Origin: an uncultured Collinsella sp.
Lineage (GTDB): Bacteria; Actinomycetota; Coriobacteriia; Coriobacteriales; Coriobacteriaceae
Reading direction: 5' to 3'
DNA: 8,946 nt
NCBI GenBank assembly: GCA_905197585.1
Contig: CAJJZO010000065.1
Coordinates: 1-8,946, forward strand
A program made the translations under genes and the position numbers. Below the pieces are notes generated by a model. That model was not told the origin of the DNA. It searched no databases and worked only from the letters and a program-made list of their open reading frames with translations. Shown piece by piece: positions 1-6,040 of this stretch (position 1 is the first letter of the stretch; each line of letters begins with the position of its first letter).

Positions 1-173
1 CCTCAAGAAGGAGTAACATCGGGACTTGCAGCGACGGACCTCAGGACACTCTTACACCACGTCTGCGCGCGCGACCGGCACGAGGCGCGGAAACGATGTC
101 TGGAGCGACGGAGCGGCCTGGAATTCATCCGTAGAGGTCTTCATTGGCTGCGCCAGGAGTGTCCCTAACTGCC
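1..173. other. Non-coding flank, no gene recognised
   Basis: I find no convincing coding region, tRNA or known RNA here. The open frames that cross it are antisense or continue into the acyltransferase in the wrong frame, and none has a ribosome binding site or family resemblance. The only structure seen is GGACACTC at 44-51 with its inverse GAGTGTCC at 157-164, and a short direct repeat GCGACGGA at 31-38 and 103-110. Both may be chance. The stretch probably separates the minus-strand acyltransferase from whatever lies to the left of the window. Confidence 0.4.
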
Positions 174-207
174 GGAGGGGGTGTATGCCGTGGCAGACAC
201 CCCCTCC
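174..207 (-). terminator. Perfect 11-bp hairpin behind the acyltransferase gene
   Basis: GGAGGGGGTGT at 174-184 is exactly inverted at 197-207 (ACACCCCCTCC), with a 12-nt loop that can itself close through TGCC/GGCA (186-189 with 192-195). It begins about 25 bp past the acyltransferase stop codon, the usual place for a transcription terminator or 3'-end stabilising hairpin. No T-rich tract follows on either strand, so it is not a textbook Rho-independent terminator. It could instead be a Rho-dependent 3' end, a U-less terminator or a REP-like palindrome. Confidence 0.45.
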
Positions 208-232
208 CGATGTGGGGAGTTTGCGCTGCAGG

Positions 233-2449
233 TTACTTGTCGGTGCCCAGCTTGTGCGGCTTGAGAGCGAGCGCATTGACGAGTGCGTCGGTGGCAGACT
301 TGACGGCTGCCGGCTGCGGATCGTTGACGTGATCCTCGGGGTGTACGGGCAGGTCCTTCTTGACGGCATCGTGGATCAAGTTGAGGTACTCAGTCACGCC
401 AGTGGTCGATAGGTGCGTGCCATCGCCATCGAACAGGTCGTTGCGGTTGGCACTGTATCCGTACCAATCGATAACGCGCACGTTCTTGTAGCGCGTAGCG
501 GCGTTGGCGATGGCCTGGTTGGTAGAGCCAACCCACGGCTGCGGGCTGCGCGTGTTCACAAACACCACAATACGCTTATCTCCTGCATCGGCCATGATGG
601 CGTCGATCTGGTCGTCGGTTACCAAGCCGTTGGTGCCCAGGGCAAAGACCACGATCTTGCCGGCAAGGTTCTGCTGGATATAGCCCTCAAATGTCGCGCG
701 CCCCGCATCAAACTGGCGGCCCTTTTCGGCATCGATATGGCTGTGCGGGAACACGCCGTCAAAGGTGTCTACGGCACGCAGCGACACGGAGTCGCCGATC
801 ATAAGCAGATCGTAGGAGCCATCGGGGAAGCCGTCGTTGTCCTTGTCGGTGTCGTCGGCCGCCTGCTGGTCGGTGGGCGCGGTGTTCTTGGCTTCCTTGT
901 TCAGAACTTCGGCGCCCTCGCCGCTCAGCGCAGACGTCTCGGGCACAAAGATCAGGCCGCCCAGTGCAACGACCAACACGACAGCGCAGGCTGCGCAGAC
1001 AGGGATGTGCGTGCGTGCCCAGTTGGCGGGCGTGGTGGTGCCATCGCGGAATTCGGCGACGGTGCGCCCAAAGGCGCCCTTCCTAAACGGAGTCTCGATA
1101 AAGCGATAGCAGCACTCTGCCACGGCGACCACCAACAACACCTGCAAAATGTACTGCCACCACGGCGTATCGTTGATGTTGGCAACCGGGTTCATGAGGA
1201 GCAGCAGCGGATAGTGCCACAGGTAGATGCTGTACGAGCGCTTGCCAACCCACACGAGCGGCTCGGCGGACAGCGCGCGGGCAACCATTCCCTGGGGCTG
1301 CACGCAGGCCGCGATGACCATGAGCGTGAGGATCGAGCACAGCAGCGTGCCTCCGCGATACTGGAAGGCGGTGTAGCCGTTGGTGAGCGCGACCATGGCG
1401 GCAAGGCCAACCAGACCCACGACGCCCAACACATCGATGGATGCGGGCGAGGACCAAAAACGCACGAGGGCGCTCGGCTGTGCCGGGGCGGTCTCGGCTG
1501 CTTCGTCGGCCTTCTCGCCAGGTTTGCCCTCGGCGTTCTTGCCGTGCTTGGCGGCGCCAGCCAGGCGATTGAGCCCCAAACGATGAGCGAGACGCACCGG
1601 CGCCAGGTCGCGATCGGGGATAAAGGCCATCCAGGCACCCAGCAGCAGCGAGAACACGCGGGTGTCGGTGCCGTAGTACACGCGGCTGGGGTCGGCGGCA
1701 GGGTTGTAAAGCACCATCATGGCTAGGGCAGATACCACGGCAAGGCCCAGAACCACGCGGCGCGTGTTGGGCTTGCTCACATGCATGGATACCATGGCAA
1801 ACAGCAGTGGCGGCCAAATCAGGTAGAACTGTTCCTCGATGGCAAGCGACCAAAAGTGCGTGAGCGGCGAGGGGTCGCCCAGAGCATTGAAGTACGAGAC
1901 GTTTTGGGCAATCTGCCACCAGTTGTTGAAGAACAGCAGCGACGGCAGGATGTCGGGGCGCATCTTGGTGAGCATCACGTGGTTAAAGATAGTGCACAGC
2001 GCGCAGGTTACAAACACTACCGTTACCACGGCGGGGACCAGGCGACGGATGCGGCGAATCCAGAAGCTCTTGAGGTCGATGCGTCCGGTCTTAGCGACTT
2101 CGTTGAGCAGCAAGCGCGTGATCAGATAGCCCGAAAGCACAAAGAAGATCGTGACGCCGAGCAGACCGCCCTGCGCCCACGTGAGGTTGAGGTGATAGAG
2201 CACCACCGCGACGACGGCAAGCGTGCGCAGGCCGTCAAGGGCAGGGATGTAGCGGGACTTAGGGCGAGCAGGCGTCTGCTCCTCGGCGGGAGTGTTGGCG
2301 CGGCCCGCGTTGTTGGCAGAAGCACGATGGGGGCTCACGGTGCGTCGCGGTTCGTTGGCACGGCGTTCGCCCTTCACGCGTTCGTGCGGCGCCGGCTCGT
2401 TGCCCGTGCGGCGTCGACCGCGCGAGCCCGATTGCGAGAGTTGTTCCAT
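233..2449 (-). CDS. OatA-like membrane O-acyltransferase with C-terminal SGNH domain
   Basis: A 738-aa acyltransferase-3 family protein of the OatA/LafB-like type. These proteins move an acyl group (usually acetyl) across the membrane and place it on an extracellular sugar polymer such as peptidoglycan. Residues 1-66 are a charged, Arg-rich cytoplasmic tail. The acyltransferase-3 domain runs from about 67 to 455, with the entry motif around YIPALDGLR (67-75), His86 in VVLYHL, FFVLSGYLI (102-110) and FWSLAIEEQFYLIW (199-212). A last membrane segment lies at about 483-502. An extracellular SGNH esterase-like domain follows at about 546-700: GDSV (552-555, Ser554 as nucleophile), GTNG (605-608) and DGTH (676-679, Asp/His dyad). 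A Lys/Glu/Ala-rich insert lies at 300-330, and a DKDNDGFPDG loop (534-543) precedes the SGNH domain. The only upstream Met at the domain edge is residue 1; its ribosome site is weak (GGATG). The gene stands alone, divergent from ribokinase. The exact polymer substrate cannot be told from sequence. Confidence 0.9.
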   Translation of the reverse strand: MEQLSQSGSRGRRRTGNEPAPHERVKGERRANEPRRTVSPHRASANNAGRANTPAEEQTPARPKSRYIPALDGLRTLAVVAVVLYHLNLTWAQGGLLGVTIFFVLSGYLITRLLLNEVAKTGRIDLKSFWIRRIRRLVPAVVTVVFVTCALCTIFNHVMLTKMRPDILPSLLFFNNWWQIAQNVSYFNALGDPSPLTHFWSLAIEEQFYLIWPPLLFAMVSMHVSKPNTRRVVLGLAVVSALAMMVLYNPAADPSRVYYGTDTRVFSLLLGAWMAFIPDRDLAPVRLAHRLGLNRLAGAAKHGKNAEGKPGEKADEAAETAPAQPSALVRFWSSPASIDVLGVVGLVGLAAMVALTNGYTAFQYRGGTLLCSILTLMVIAACVQPQGMVARALSAEPLVWVGKRSYSIYLWHYPLLLLMNPVANINDTPWWQYILQVLLVVAVAECCYRFIETPFRKGAFGRTVAEFRDGTTTPANWARTHIPVCAACAVVLVVALGGLIFVPETSALSGEGAEVLNKEAKNTAPTDQQAADDTDKDNDGFPDGSYDLLMIGDSVSLRAVDTFDGVFPHSHIDAEKGRQFDAGRATFEGYIQQNLAGKIVVFALGTNGLVTDDQIDAIMADAGDKRIVVFVNTRSPQPWVGSTNQAIANAATRYKNVRVIDWYGYSANRNDLFDGDGTHLSTTGVTEYLNLIHDAVKKDLPVHPEDHVNDPQPAAVKSATDALVNALALKPHKLGTDK

Positions 2450-2488
2450 AAAACATCATCCAATGACGAGAATAATCAGCACGCCTTC

Positions 2489-2494
2489 ATTGTA
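2489..2494 (-). promoter_or_regulatory. Candidate -10 box of the acyltransferase gene
   Basis: Read on the minus strand this is TACAAT, one change from the consensus -10. It would start transcription about 30 nt ahead of the acyltransferase ATG at 2449. No good -35 box is visible at normal spacing, so the call is tentative. Confidence 0.25.
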
Positions 2495-2543
2495 GCTGCC
2501 TGCTCCTGTGAATGCTTGCTGCTGGCGCAAGCTCAAGCGCGCG

Positions 2544-2572
2544 TCCACATCAAAGTGAACTAAAGTTATAGG
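2544..2572 (+). promoter_or_regulatory. Candidate promoter of the ribokinase-nucleoside hydrolase unit
   Basis: TCCACA (2544-2549) and TATAGG (2567-2572) are 17 bp apart, each matching four of six consensus positions. Transcription would begin near 2579, leaving a leader of about 57 nt. A small dyad, AACT-AA-AGTT, lies in the spacer at 2558-2567 and could be an operator half-site pair. The evidence is motif resemblance only. Confidence 0.35.
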
Positions 2573-2597
2573 GGGTGCGAGAGTGCACGATCGACGG

Positions 2598-2621
2598 CTG
2601 CGGTGGGCATAAGGCCCGCAG
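2598..2621 (+). promoter_or_regulatory. Small leader hairpin before the ribokinase ribosome site
   Basis: CTGC-GGT-GGGC pairs with GCCC-GCAG around an ATAAG loop, giving two 4-bp stems with a 3-nt bulge. It ends just before AGGAGG (2625-2630), a full Shine-Dalgarno site 5 nt ahead of the ATG at 2636. It may affect access to the ribosome site, but a structure this short may also be chance. Confidence 0.25.
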
Positions 2622-2635
2622 ATGAGGAGGTTTCC

Positions 2636-3598
2636 ATGGCAGATCGCGGCATCGTTGCGGTGTTCGGCAGCATGAACATGGACCTTTCGGTGGCGTGCGA
2701 GCGCATACCGCGTGCGGGCGAGACCGTCGGCGGCAGCGGGTTTATCACCAACGCCGGCGGCAAGGGCGCCAATCAGGCCGTAGCTGCCGCGCGTATGGGC
2801 GCTTGCACGCACATGATCGGCGCGGTCGGTCGCGACGCGTTCGGCGCGTCGCTCGTGGCGGGGCTCCAAGACGCCGGCGTGGACTGTGACTTTGTAGTGC
2901 ATCGCGATGATGTGGAGACGGGAACGGCGACCATCATTCGCTGCGAGGGAGACAACCGCATCGTGCTGTCGCCGGGCGCCAACCATGCGCTTGCGGGCGA
3001 GGACGTTGCCCGCGCGCTGAGGCGTCTGGTGGCCGATGAACTCGATAGTGACGCCAGCAAGATTGCCCCGGCTGCCGGAAGCGTCTTTATCGCCCAGGGT
3101 GAATGTGACCTTGTAGCGACGGCCGAGGCGCTTGTTTGCGCTCACGAGCTCGGGTTCTATACAGTCTTTAATCCGGCGCCTGCCTGCGATGTGCCTGCGG
3201 AGGCCTGGTCCGCGGTCGACCTGGTCTGCCCCAACGAGACCGAGTGCCAGGTGCTGACGGGCATTCTGCCCACGGATGATGCGAGTTGCGTCGCCGCGCT
3301 CAATGCGCTGCTCGACAAGGGTGCCGGAGCTGCGGTCATCACGTTGGGCGGCGCCGGGTCGGTTACGCTCGGCGATGACGGCGAGCTGCTGCGCATGCCG
3401 GCACTTTCGAGTACGGTAGTCGATACCACGGCCGCCGGCGATACGTTTATCGGCGCGTTGGCGGCCGCTCGCCTAGAGGGCTTGCCGCTCTTTGAGTGCA
3501 TGGCTGCGGGTGCTCGCGCCTCGGCAGTGACGGTGTCGCGCCTGGGCGCTCAGCAATCGATTCCCACGCGCGCCGAAGTTGAACATTGGTTTGGTTAA
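2636..3598 (+). CDS. rbsK: Ribokinase (PfkB family)
   Basis: A 320-aa PfkB-family sugar kinase, the usual ribokinase length (about 300-320). It phosphorylates ribose at O5 with ATP to give ribose-5-phosphate for the pentose phosphate pathway and nucleotide synthesis. Visible hallmarks are the sugar-binding start GSMNMDL (11-17), the first signature GGKGANQA (41-48), FNPAPA (178-183), PNETE (199-203), and the second signature DTTAAGDTF (263-271), the same form as in E. coli RbsK, with Asp269 as catalytic base and the anion hole at 266-268. The ATG at 2636 is chosen over an in-frame GTG at 2603 because AGGAGG lies 5 nt ahead of it and the domain starts at once. It is followed after 30 bp by a nucleoside hydrolase, whose ribose product it would consume. 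Related PfkB sugar kinases are possible, but the motifs favour ribokinase. Confidence 0.9.
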   Translation: MADRGIVAVFGSMNMDLSVACERIPRAGETVGGSGFITNAGGKGANQAVAAARMGACTHMIGAVGRDAFGASLVAGLQDAGVDCDFVVHRDDVETGTATIIRCEGDNRIVLSPGANHALAGEDVARALRRLVADELDSDASKIAPAAGSVFIAQGECDLVATAEALVCAHELGFYTVFNPAPACDVPAEAWSAVDLVCPNETECQVLTGILPTDDASCVAALNALLDKGAGAAVITLGGAGSVTLGDDGELLRMPALSSTVVDTTAAGDTFIGALAAARLEGLPLFECMAAGARASAVTVSRLGAQQSIPTRAEVEHWFG

Positions 3599-3628
3599 AC
3601 GATAAAGACGGAGAAGCGGAGTAGAACA

Positions 3629-4603
3629 ATGGCAATCAAGAAGCTGATCCTTGATCTGGATATGGGTGTGGACGATGCGATGGCGCTGGCCTATGCCATC
3701 GCGAGCCCCGAGGTGGAGCTCGTGGGCATCACCACGTGCTTTGGTAACGTGCGCGTCGAGCAATCGGCGCACAATTGCCTGGCGGTGCTCGATCTGCTGG
3801 GTCGCCCCGAGGTTCCGGTGTACCTGGGTGCCGACCGTCCTCTGCAGGCGACTGAGCCCTATACGCCGCCGGCGTCCACCGCGCTCATTCACGGCAAGAA
3901 CGGCATCGGCGGCGCGAGCGTGCCCGCGTCGCCCTACGAGTCGGTGGGGGCGACCTCGGCCGACGGCAACGCTGCGGTCGATTATCTGATCGATGCCGCG
4001 CGCACCTATGGTCCCGATCTGGTCTACGTAGCGACTGGCCCGCTCTCCAACCTGGCACTCGCCCTGGAGCGCGATGCGGCGGCGATGATGTCCATTGGCC
4101 GCGTGGTCGTGATGGGCGGCGCCCTTACCGTGCCCGGTAACGTGAGCGCGGGCGCCGAGGCCAACATGGCGAGCGACCCCGAGGCAGCCGACGCGGTGCT
4201 GCGCTCGGGCCGTAAGCTCACCATGGTGGGTCTGGACGTGTCGCATCGCGTGGTGCTCACACGCCGCGACATTGCCGGCTGGACGGGCTCGGGCACCATG
4301 GCGGGCTGCGCATTTGCGAGCATGGTCGAGCACTACATTGGCTCGTACGAGATGAACGCACCCTACCTGGGTGGTTGTGCGCTGCACGATCCGCTGGCCG
4401 TTGCCGTGGCGATCGACCCCACGCTCGTAGGTGCGCTCGGCTGCAACCTGCGTGTTGATCTGCTGGGCGAGTACCGCGGTCGCACCATCTGCGATGAGCG
4501 CCGCCTGTCCGATCCGGACAAGAGCACGCTTGTGGCACTGACCGTGGATGCTCCGCGCTTCCTGTCCGAGTTCAAGACGCGTATGACCCGTGTCCTTGGC
4601 TAA
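3629..4603 (+). CDS. Nucleoside hydrolase (inosine-uridine preferring type)
   Basis: A 324-aa nucleoside hydrolase of the IUNH family (typically 300-330 aa). It hydrolyses the N-glycosidic bond of ribonucleosides to free base and ribose in the cytoplasm. The calcium-binding N-terminal motif reads DLDMGVDDAMAL (9-20). The usual DTDPG has become DLDMG, but the aspartates at 9, 11, 15 and 16 are kept. Further signatures are FGNV (38-41), HGKNGIGG (88-95), ATGPLSNLALAL (135-146), MGGAL (162-166) with the following GN and AEANM segment (170-180), and HDPLAVA (253-259), whose Asp254 is the expected calcium ligand. GCGGAG at 3616-3621 sits 7 nt ahead of the ATG. It is probably co-transcribed with ribokinase, which fits nucleoside-ribose salvage. 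Base preference cannot be read from the sequence, and the Thr to Leu and Pro to Met changes near the active site could affect it. Confidence 0.88.
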   Translation: MAIKKLILDLDMGVDDAMALAYAIASPEVELVGITTCFGNVRVEQSAHNCLAVLDLLGRPEVPVYLGADRPLQATEPYTPPASTALIHGKNGIGGASVPASPYESVGATSADGNAAVDYLIDAARTYGPDLVYVATGPLSNLALALERDAAAMMSIGRVVVMGGALTVPGNVSAGAEANMASDPEAADAVLRSGRKLTMVGLDVSHRVVLTRRDIAGWTGSGTMAGCAFASMVEHYIGSYEMNAPYLGGCALHDPLAVAVAIDPTLVGALGCNLRVDLLGEYRGRTICDERRLSDPDKSTLVALTVDAPRFLSEFKTRMTRVLG

Positions 4604-4630
4604 GTTGTCTTTTTGGGACGGGGCTTTTTT
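4587..4630 (+). terminator. Candidate intrinsic terminator of the ribokinase-nucleoside hydrolase unit
   Basis: CCCGT-g-TCC at 4587-4595, inside the last codons, can pair with GGGACGGG at 4615-4622 (one bulged G, one G-T pair). It is followed after two bases by six T at 4625-4630. The nucleoside hydrolase stop codon lies in the 19-nt loop. The right arm can alternatively pair with 4674-4681, so the two structures exclude each other. Confidence 0.4.
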
Positions 4631-4642
4631 GACTGGTATGAT
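4613..4642 (+). promoter_or_regulatory. Candidate luxS promoter
   Basis: TATGAT at 4637-4642 is a good -10 box. TTGGGA at 4613-4618 is a weak -35 at 18-bp spacing. The start would be near 4649, giving a leader of about 57 nt. It lies inside the palindrome, so promoter and hairpin share bases. This suggests luxS is transcribed separately from the upstream pair. Confidence 0.35.
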
Positions 4643-4683
4643 TGGTGCGACCGTTCGAACCAGCTAAAAGAGACCCGTCCCAA
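4613..4683. repeat. Long imperfect palindrome between nucleoside hydrolase and luxS
   Basis: The 25 bases at 4613-4637 pair with 4659-4683 almost throughout. The outer ten, TTGGGACGGG against CCCGTCCCAA, are perfect. The inner part has two mismatches (4623/4673 and 4632/4664) and two G-T pairs. The 21-nt loop contains most of the self-complementary GTTCGAAC (4653-4660). Since only TTT and then mixed sequence follows, it does not look like a simple terminator. It may be a luxS leader structure, a regulatory dyad or a dispersed REP/MITE-like element. Confidence 0.6.
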
Positions 4684-4706
4684 TTTGACTATCGAGAGGA
4701 TCTGCC

Positions 4707-5195
4707 ATGGAGCGCATCGCCAGCTTTTCCGTTGATCATCTGCTGCTTGAGCCCGGCGTGTATGTGAGCCGCATCGACCGCGATCCGGCGACCGGTGCCG
4801 CCGTCACCACGTTTGACCTGCGCCTGACCACGCCCAACAAGGAGCCGGTCATGAACACGGCCGAGTGCCACACCATTGAGCACCTAGGCGCGACGTTCCT
4901 TCGCAATCATGCCGAGTGGTCGAGCCGCATTGTCTACTTTGGCCCCATGGGCTGCCGCACGGGCTTTTACCTCGTCGTGTTTGGCGAGGTGACGAGCGAG
5001 GAGATTCTGCCGCTCGTGCGTGAGCTGTTCGAGTTTGTCGCCGGCTTTGAGGGCGATGTCCCCGGTGCCGCTCCCGAGGAGTGCGGTAACTACCTGGACC
5101 AGAACCTCCCCATGGCAAACTGGCTCGCGCGCCGCTACCTCGACCGCGACCTGGCCGATATCGACGAGAAGCACCTGCACTATCAGCAGGCGTAA
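4707..5195 (+). CDS. luxS: S-ribosylhomocysteine lyase LuxS
   Basis: A full-length 162-aa LuxS (family usual length 150-170). It cleaves S-ribosylhomocysteine to homocysteine and 4,5-dihydroxy-2,3-pentanedione, the precursor of autoinducer 2, as part of the activated methyl cycle that detoxifies S-adenosylhomocysteine. The metal site is complete: HTIEH at 55-59 gives His55 and His59, and Cys126 in EECGNY (124-129) is the third ligand. Cys83 in GPMGCRTGFY (79-88) is the catalytic cysteine and Glu58 the acid/base residue. The enzyme works as a cytoplasmic homodimer. The ATG at 4707 has AGAGGA 6 nt upstream and gives the expected N-terminus (SFSVDH). It lies about 100 bp from the upstream salvage pair, with its own promoter candidate and a strong terminator behind it, so it is probably monocistronic. 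The S-adenosylhomocysteine nucleosidase that makes its substrate is not in the window. Confidence 0.97.
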   Translation: MERIASFSVDHLLLEPGVYVSRIDRDPATGAAVTTFDLRLTTPNKEPVMNTAECHTIEHLGATFLRNHAEWSSRIVYFGPMGCRTGFYLVVFGEVTSEEILPLVRELFEFVAGFEGDVPGAAPEECGNYLDQNLPMANWLARRYLDRDLADIDEKHLHYQQA

Positions 5196-5224
5196 GAGCT
5201 TTATCGCCCAAAACGCGCGCATTG

Positions 5225-5255
5225 GGCGCCTTCGCTTATGCGGGGGCGCCTTTTT
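5225..5255 (+). terminator. Rho-independent terminator of luxS
   Basis: GGCGCCTTCGC (5225-5235) and GCGGGGGCGCC (5240-5250) form an 11-bp stem with two G-T pairs and a TTAT loop, followed by five T (5251-5255). It lies 30 bp past the luxS stop codon. An overlapping stem, CGCCCAA (5205-5211) with TTGGGCG (5222-5228), would compete with its left arm. Confidence 0.85.
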
Positions 5256-5274
5256 GTTGATTGGTCGGGGCGAG

Positions 5275-5340
5275 TGTTCAAAATCGCTCGTGTTTGTTCT
5301 AGAATGTTCGTATAGTCACATTTACGAACAGGAGTGAACA
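5275..5340 (+). promoter_or_regulatory. Operator-like array of phased TGTTC / GAACA words
   Basis: TGTTC occurs at 5275, 5295 and 5305, and its inverse GAACA at 5326 and 5336. The steps are 20, 10, 21 and 10 bp, so all five lie on about the same face of the helix. The words cover the -35 edge, the spacer, the end of the -10 box and the ribosome site of the promoter candidate. The central pair is a clean dyad, TGTTCG (5305-5310) and CGAACA (5325-5330). The placement fits binding of a repressor dimer or multimer. No regulator can be named. Confidence 0.45.
5277..5305 (+). promoter_or_regulatory. Promoter of the DUF4867-type gene
   Basis: TTCAAA (5277-5282) and TAGAAT (5300-5305) are 17 bp apart. 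The first matches four and the second five of six consensus bases. Transcription would start near 5312, 28 nt ahead of the ATG. AGGAG (5330-5334) then sits 5 nt before that ATG. It lies directly behind the luxS terminator, so the gene has its own transcript. Confidence 0.5.
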
Positions 5341-5984
5341 TGCATATCTACTCTGTCAACGATCCCGAGTTCAAATCCTATGGCAACGTTTGGGATGACG
5401 TTCCGTCCGAGCTCACGTCGCCCGTGCTCGAGGCGCTCTCAGCCACGCCCATTCCCGAGGGCAGCAAGTACGTAGCAAGCGCGCCGGAGCTCGAGGGCGT
5501 CAAAGATGCCGATAAACTGGGCTTTCTCATGTTTGGCGGCCGTCCCTTCCAGCTCGGCTGGTGCAACGGCCACAACACGCAGCTCAACTGCCTGGAGTAT
5601 CACCGCGCGAGCGAATTCAACCTGGGCGCTCGCGACTTTATCCTGCTCGTGGCGCATCGCTGGGAGATCGAGGACGGCAAGCTCGACACCGCGTGTGTCA
5701 AGGCGTTTCGCGTGCCGGCGGGTACGGCCGTCGAAGTCTTCAACACCACGCTTCACTACACGCCGTGCATGGTCGACGACGGTGGCTTCCAGGTGATGGT
5801 GGCGCTGCCCGCCGGCACCAACGGCCCGCGCCCCGAGGCCGCGGCCGACATGCCCACGGCCGGCGACAGCTACTGCTACTGGAAGGCCGACAAGTGGGTT
5901 CTCTGCCATGCTGACAGCCCCAAGGCTGCCGAGGGCGGCTACGTAGGCCTCATCGGCAAGAACATCGACATCACCGTGGACTAG
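5340..5984 (+). CDS. DUF4867-type cupin-like protein of unknown function
   Basis: A 214-aa soluble protein without signal peptide or membrane segment. From memory it matches the DUF4867 family, small proteins of gut Firmicutes and Actinomycetota thought to have a cupin-like fold; no enzymatic role is established that I can name. It opens with the family-like MHIYSVNDPEF (1-11). A candidate metal-binding strand pair GHNTQLNCLEYHR (78-90, with His79, Glu86 and His88) is followed by VPAGTAVEVF (125-134) and NTTLHYTPC (135-143, with His139), spaced like the two cupin motifs. A His/Glu metal site is inferred from this spacing only. The start at 5340 is preferred to GTG 5334 because AGGAG (5330-5334) overlaps that GTG but is 5 nt from the ATG. 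The gene stands alone between the luxS terminator and another terminator, behind a promoter with an operator-like array, suggesting regulation by a metabolite. A sugar-related role is possible but unproven. Confidence 0.75.
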   Translation: MHIYSVNDPEFKSYGNVWDDVPSELTSPVLEALSATPIPEGSKYVASAPELEGVKDADKLGFLMFGGRPFQLGWCNGHNTQLNCLEYHRASEFNLGARDFILLVAHRWEIEDGKLDTACVKAFRVPAGTAVEVFNTTLHYTPCMVDDGGFQVMVALPAGTNGPRPEAAADMPTAGDSYCYWKADKWVLCHADSPKAAEGGYVGLIGKNIDITVD

Positions 5985-5989
5985 TGCAT

Positions 5990-6040
5990 CGCCCCAAACC
6001 ACCACAAAGGTGCCTGTCCCCATTCCCATGGTTTGGGGCG
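5990..6040. repeat. REP-like inverted repeat with GGTGCCTGTCCCC core
   Basis: CGCCCCAAACCA (5990-6001) is perfectly inverted at 6029-6040, enclosing a 27-nt loop that holds AAAGGTGCCTGTCCCC (6006-6021). It starts 6 bp after the DUF4867-type stop codon. There is no T-tract, so it is not a plain terminator. From memory, palindromic elements with an AGGTGCCTGTCCC core recur in intergenic regions of several bacteria and resemble REP sequences linked to Y1 (RAYT-like) transposases. Whether it recurs in this genome cannot be seen here. Confidence 0.5.

Noticed and set aside
1..232. tRNA or other structured RNA gene in the left flank
   Set aside because: No cloverleaf, CCA end or known RNA motif was found; only short scattered inverted words.
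413..1726. 437-codon plus-strand open frame opposite the acyltransferase
   Set aside because: It lies fully antisense to a gene with clear catalytic motifs, is rich in Arg/Gly/His/Val of the kind produced by the reverse frame of GC-rich codons, and has no ribosome site or family resemblance.
1083..1919. 278-codon minus-strand open frame inside the acyltransferase in another frame
   Set aside because: Same strand, shifted frame of a well-supported gene; Arg- and Pro-rich composition.
1781..2563. 260-codon plus-strand open frame over the acyltransferase start and divergent promoter
   Set aside because: Shadow of the minus-strand gene with the same biased composition; no start signal.
2603..2635. 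GTG start eleven codons upstream for ribokinase
   Set aside because: The GTG lies inside a leader hairpin and before the strong AGGAGG site that serves the ATG at 2636.
3473..4387. 304-codon minus-strand open frame opposite ribokinase and nucleoside hydrolase
   Set aside because: Overlaps two genes with intact signatures; His/Arg-rich antisense composition and no ribosome site.
5305..5330. LexA (SOS) box
   Set aside because: The Gram-positive SOS box is CGAAC-N4-GTTCG; here the half-sites are in the opposite order and 14 bp apart.
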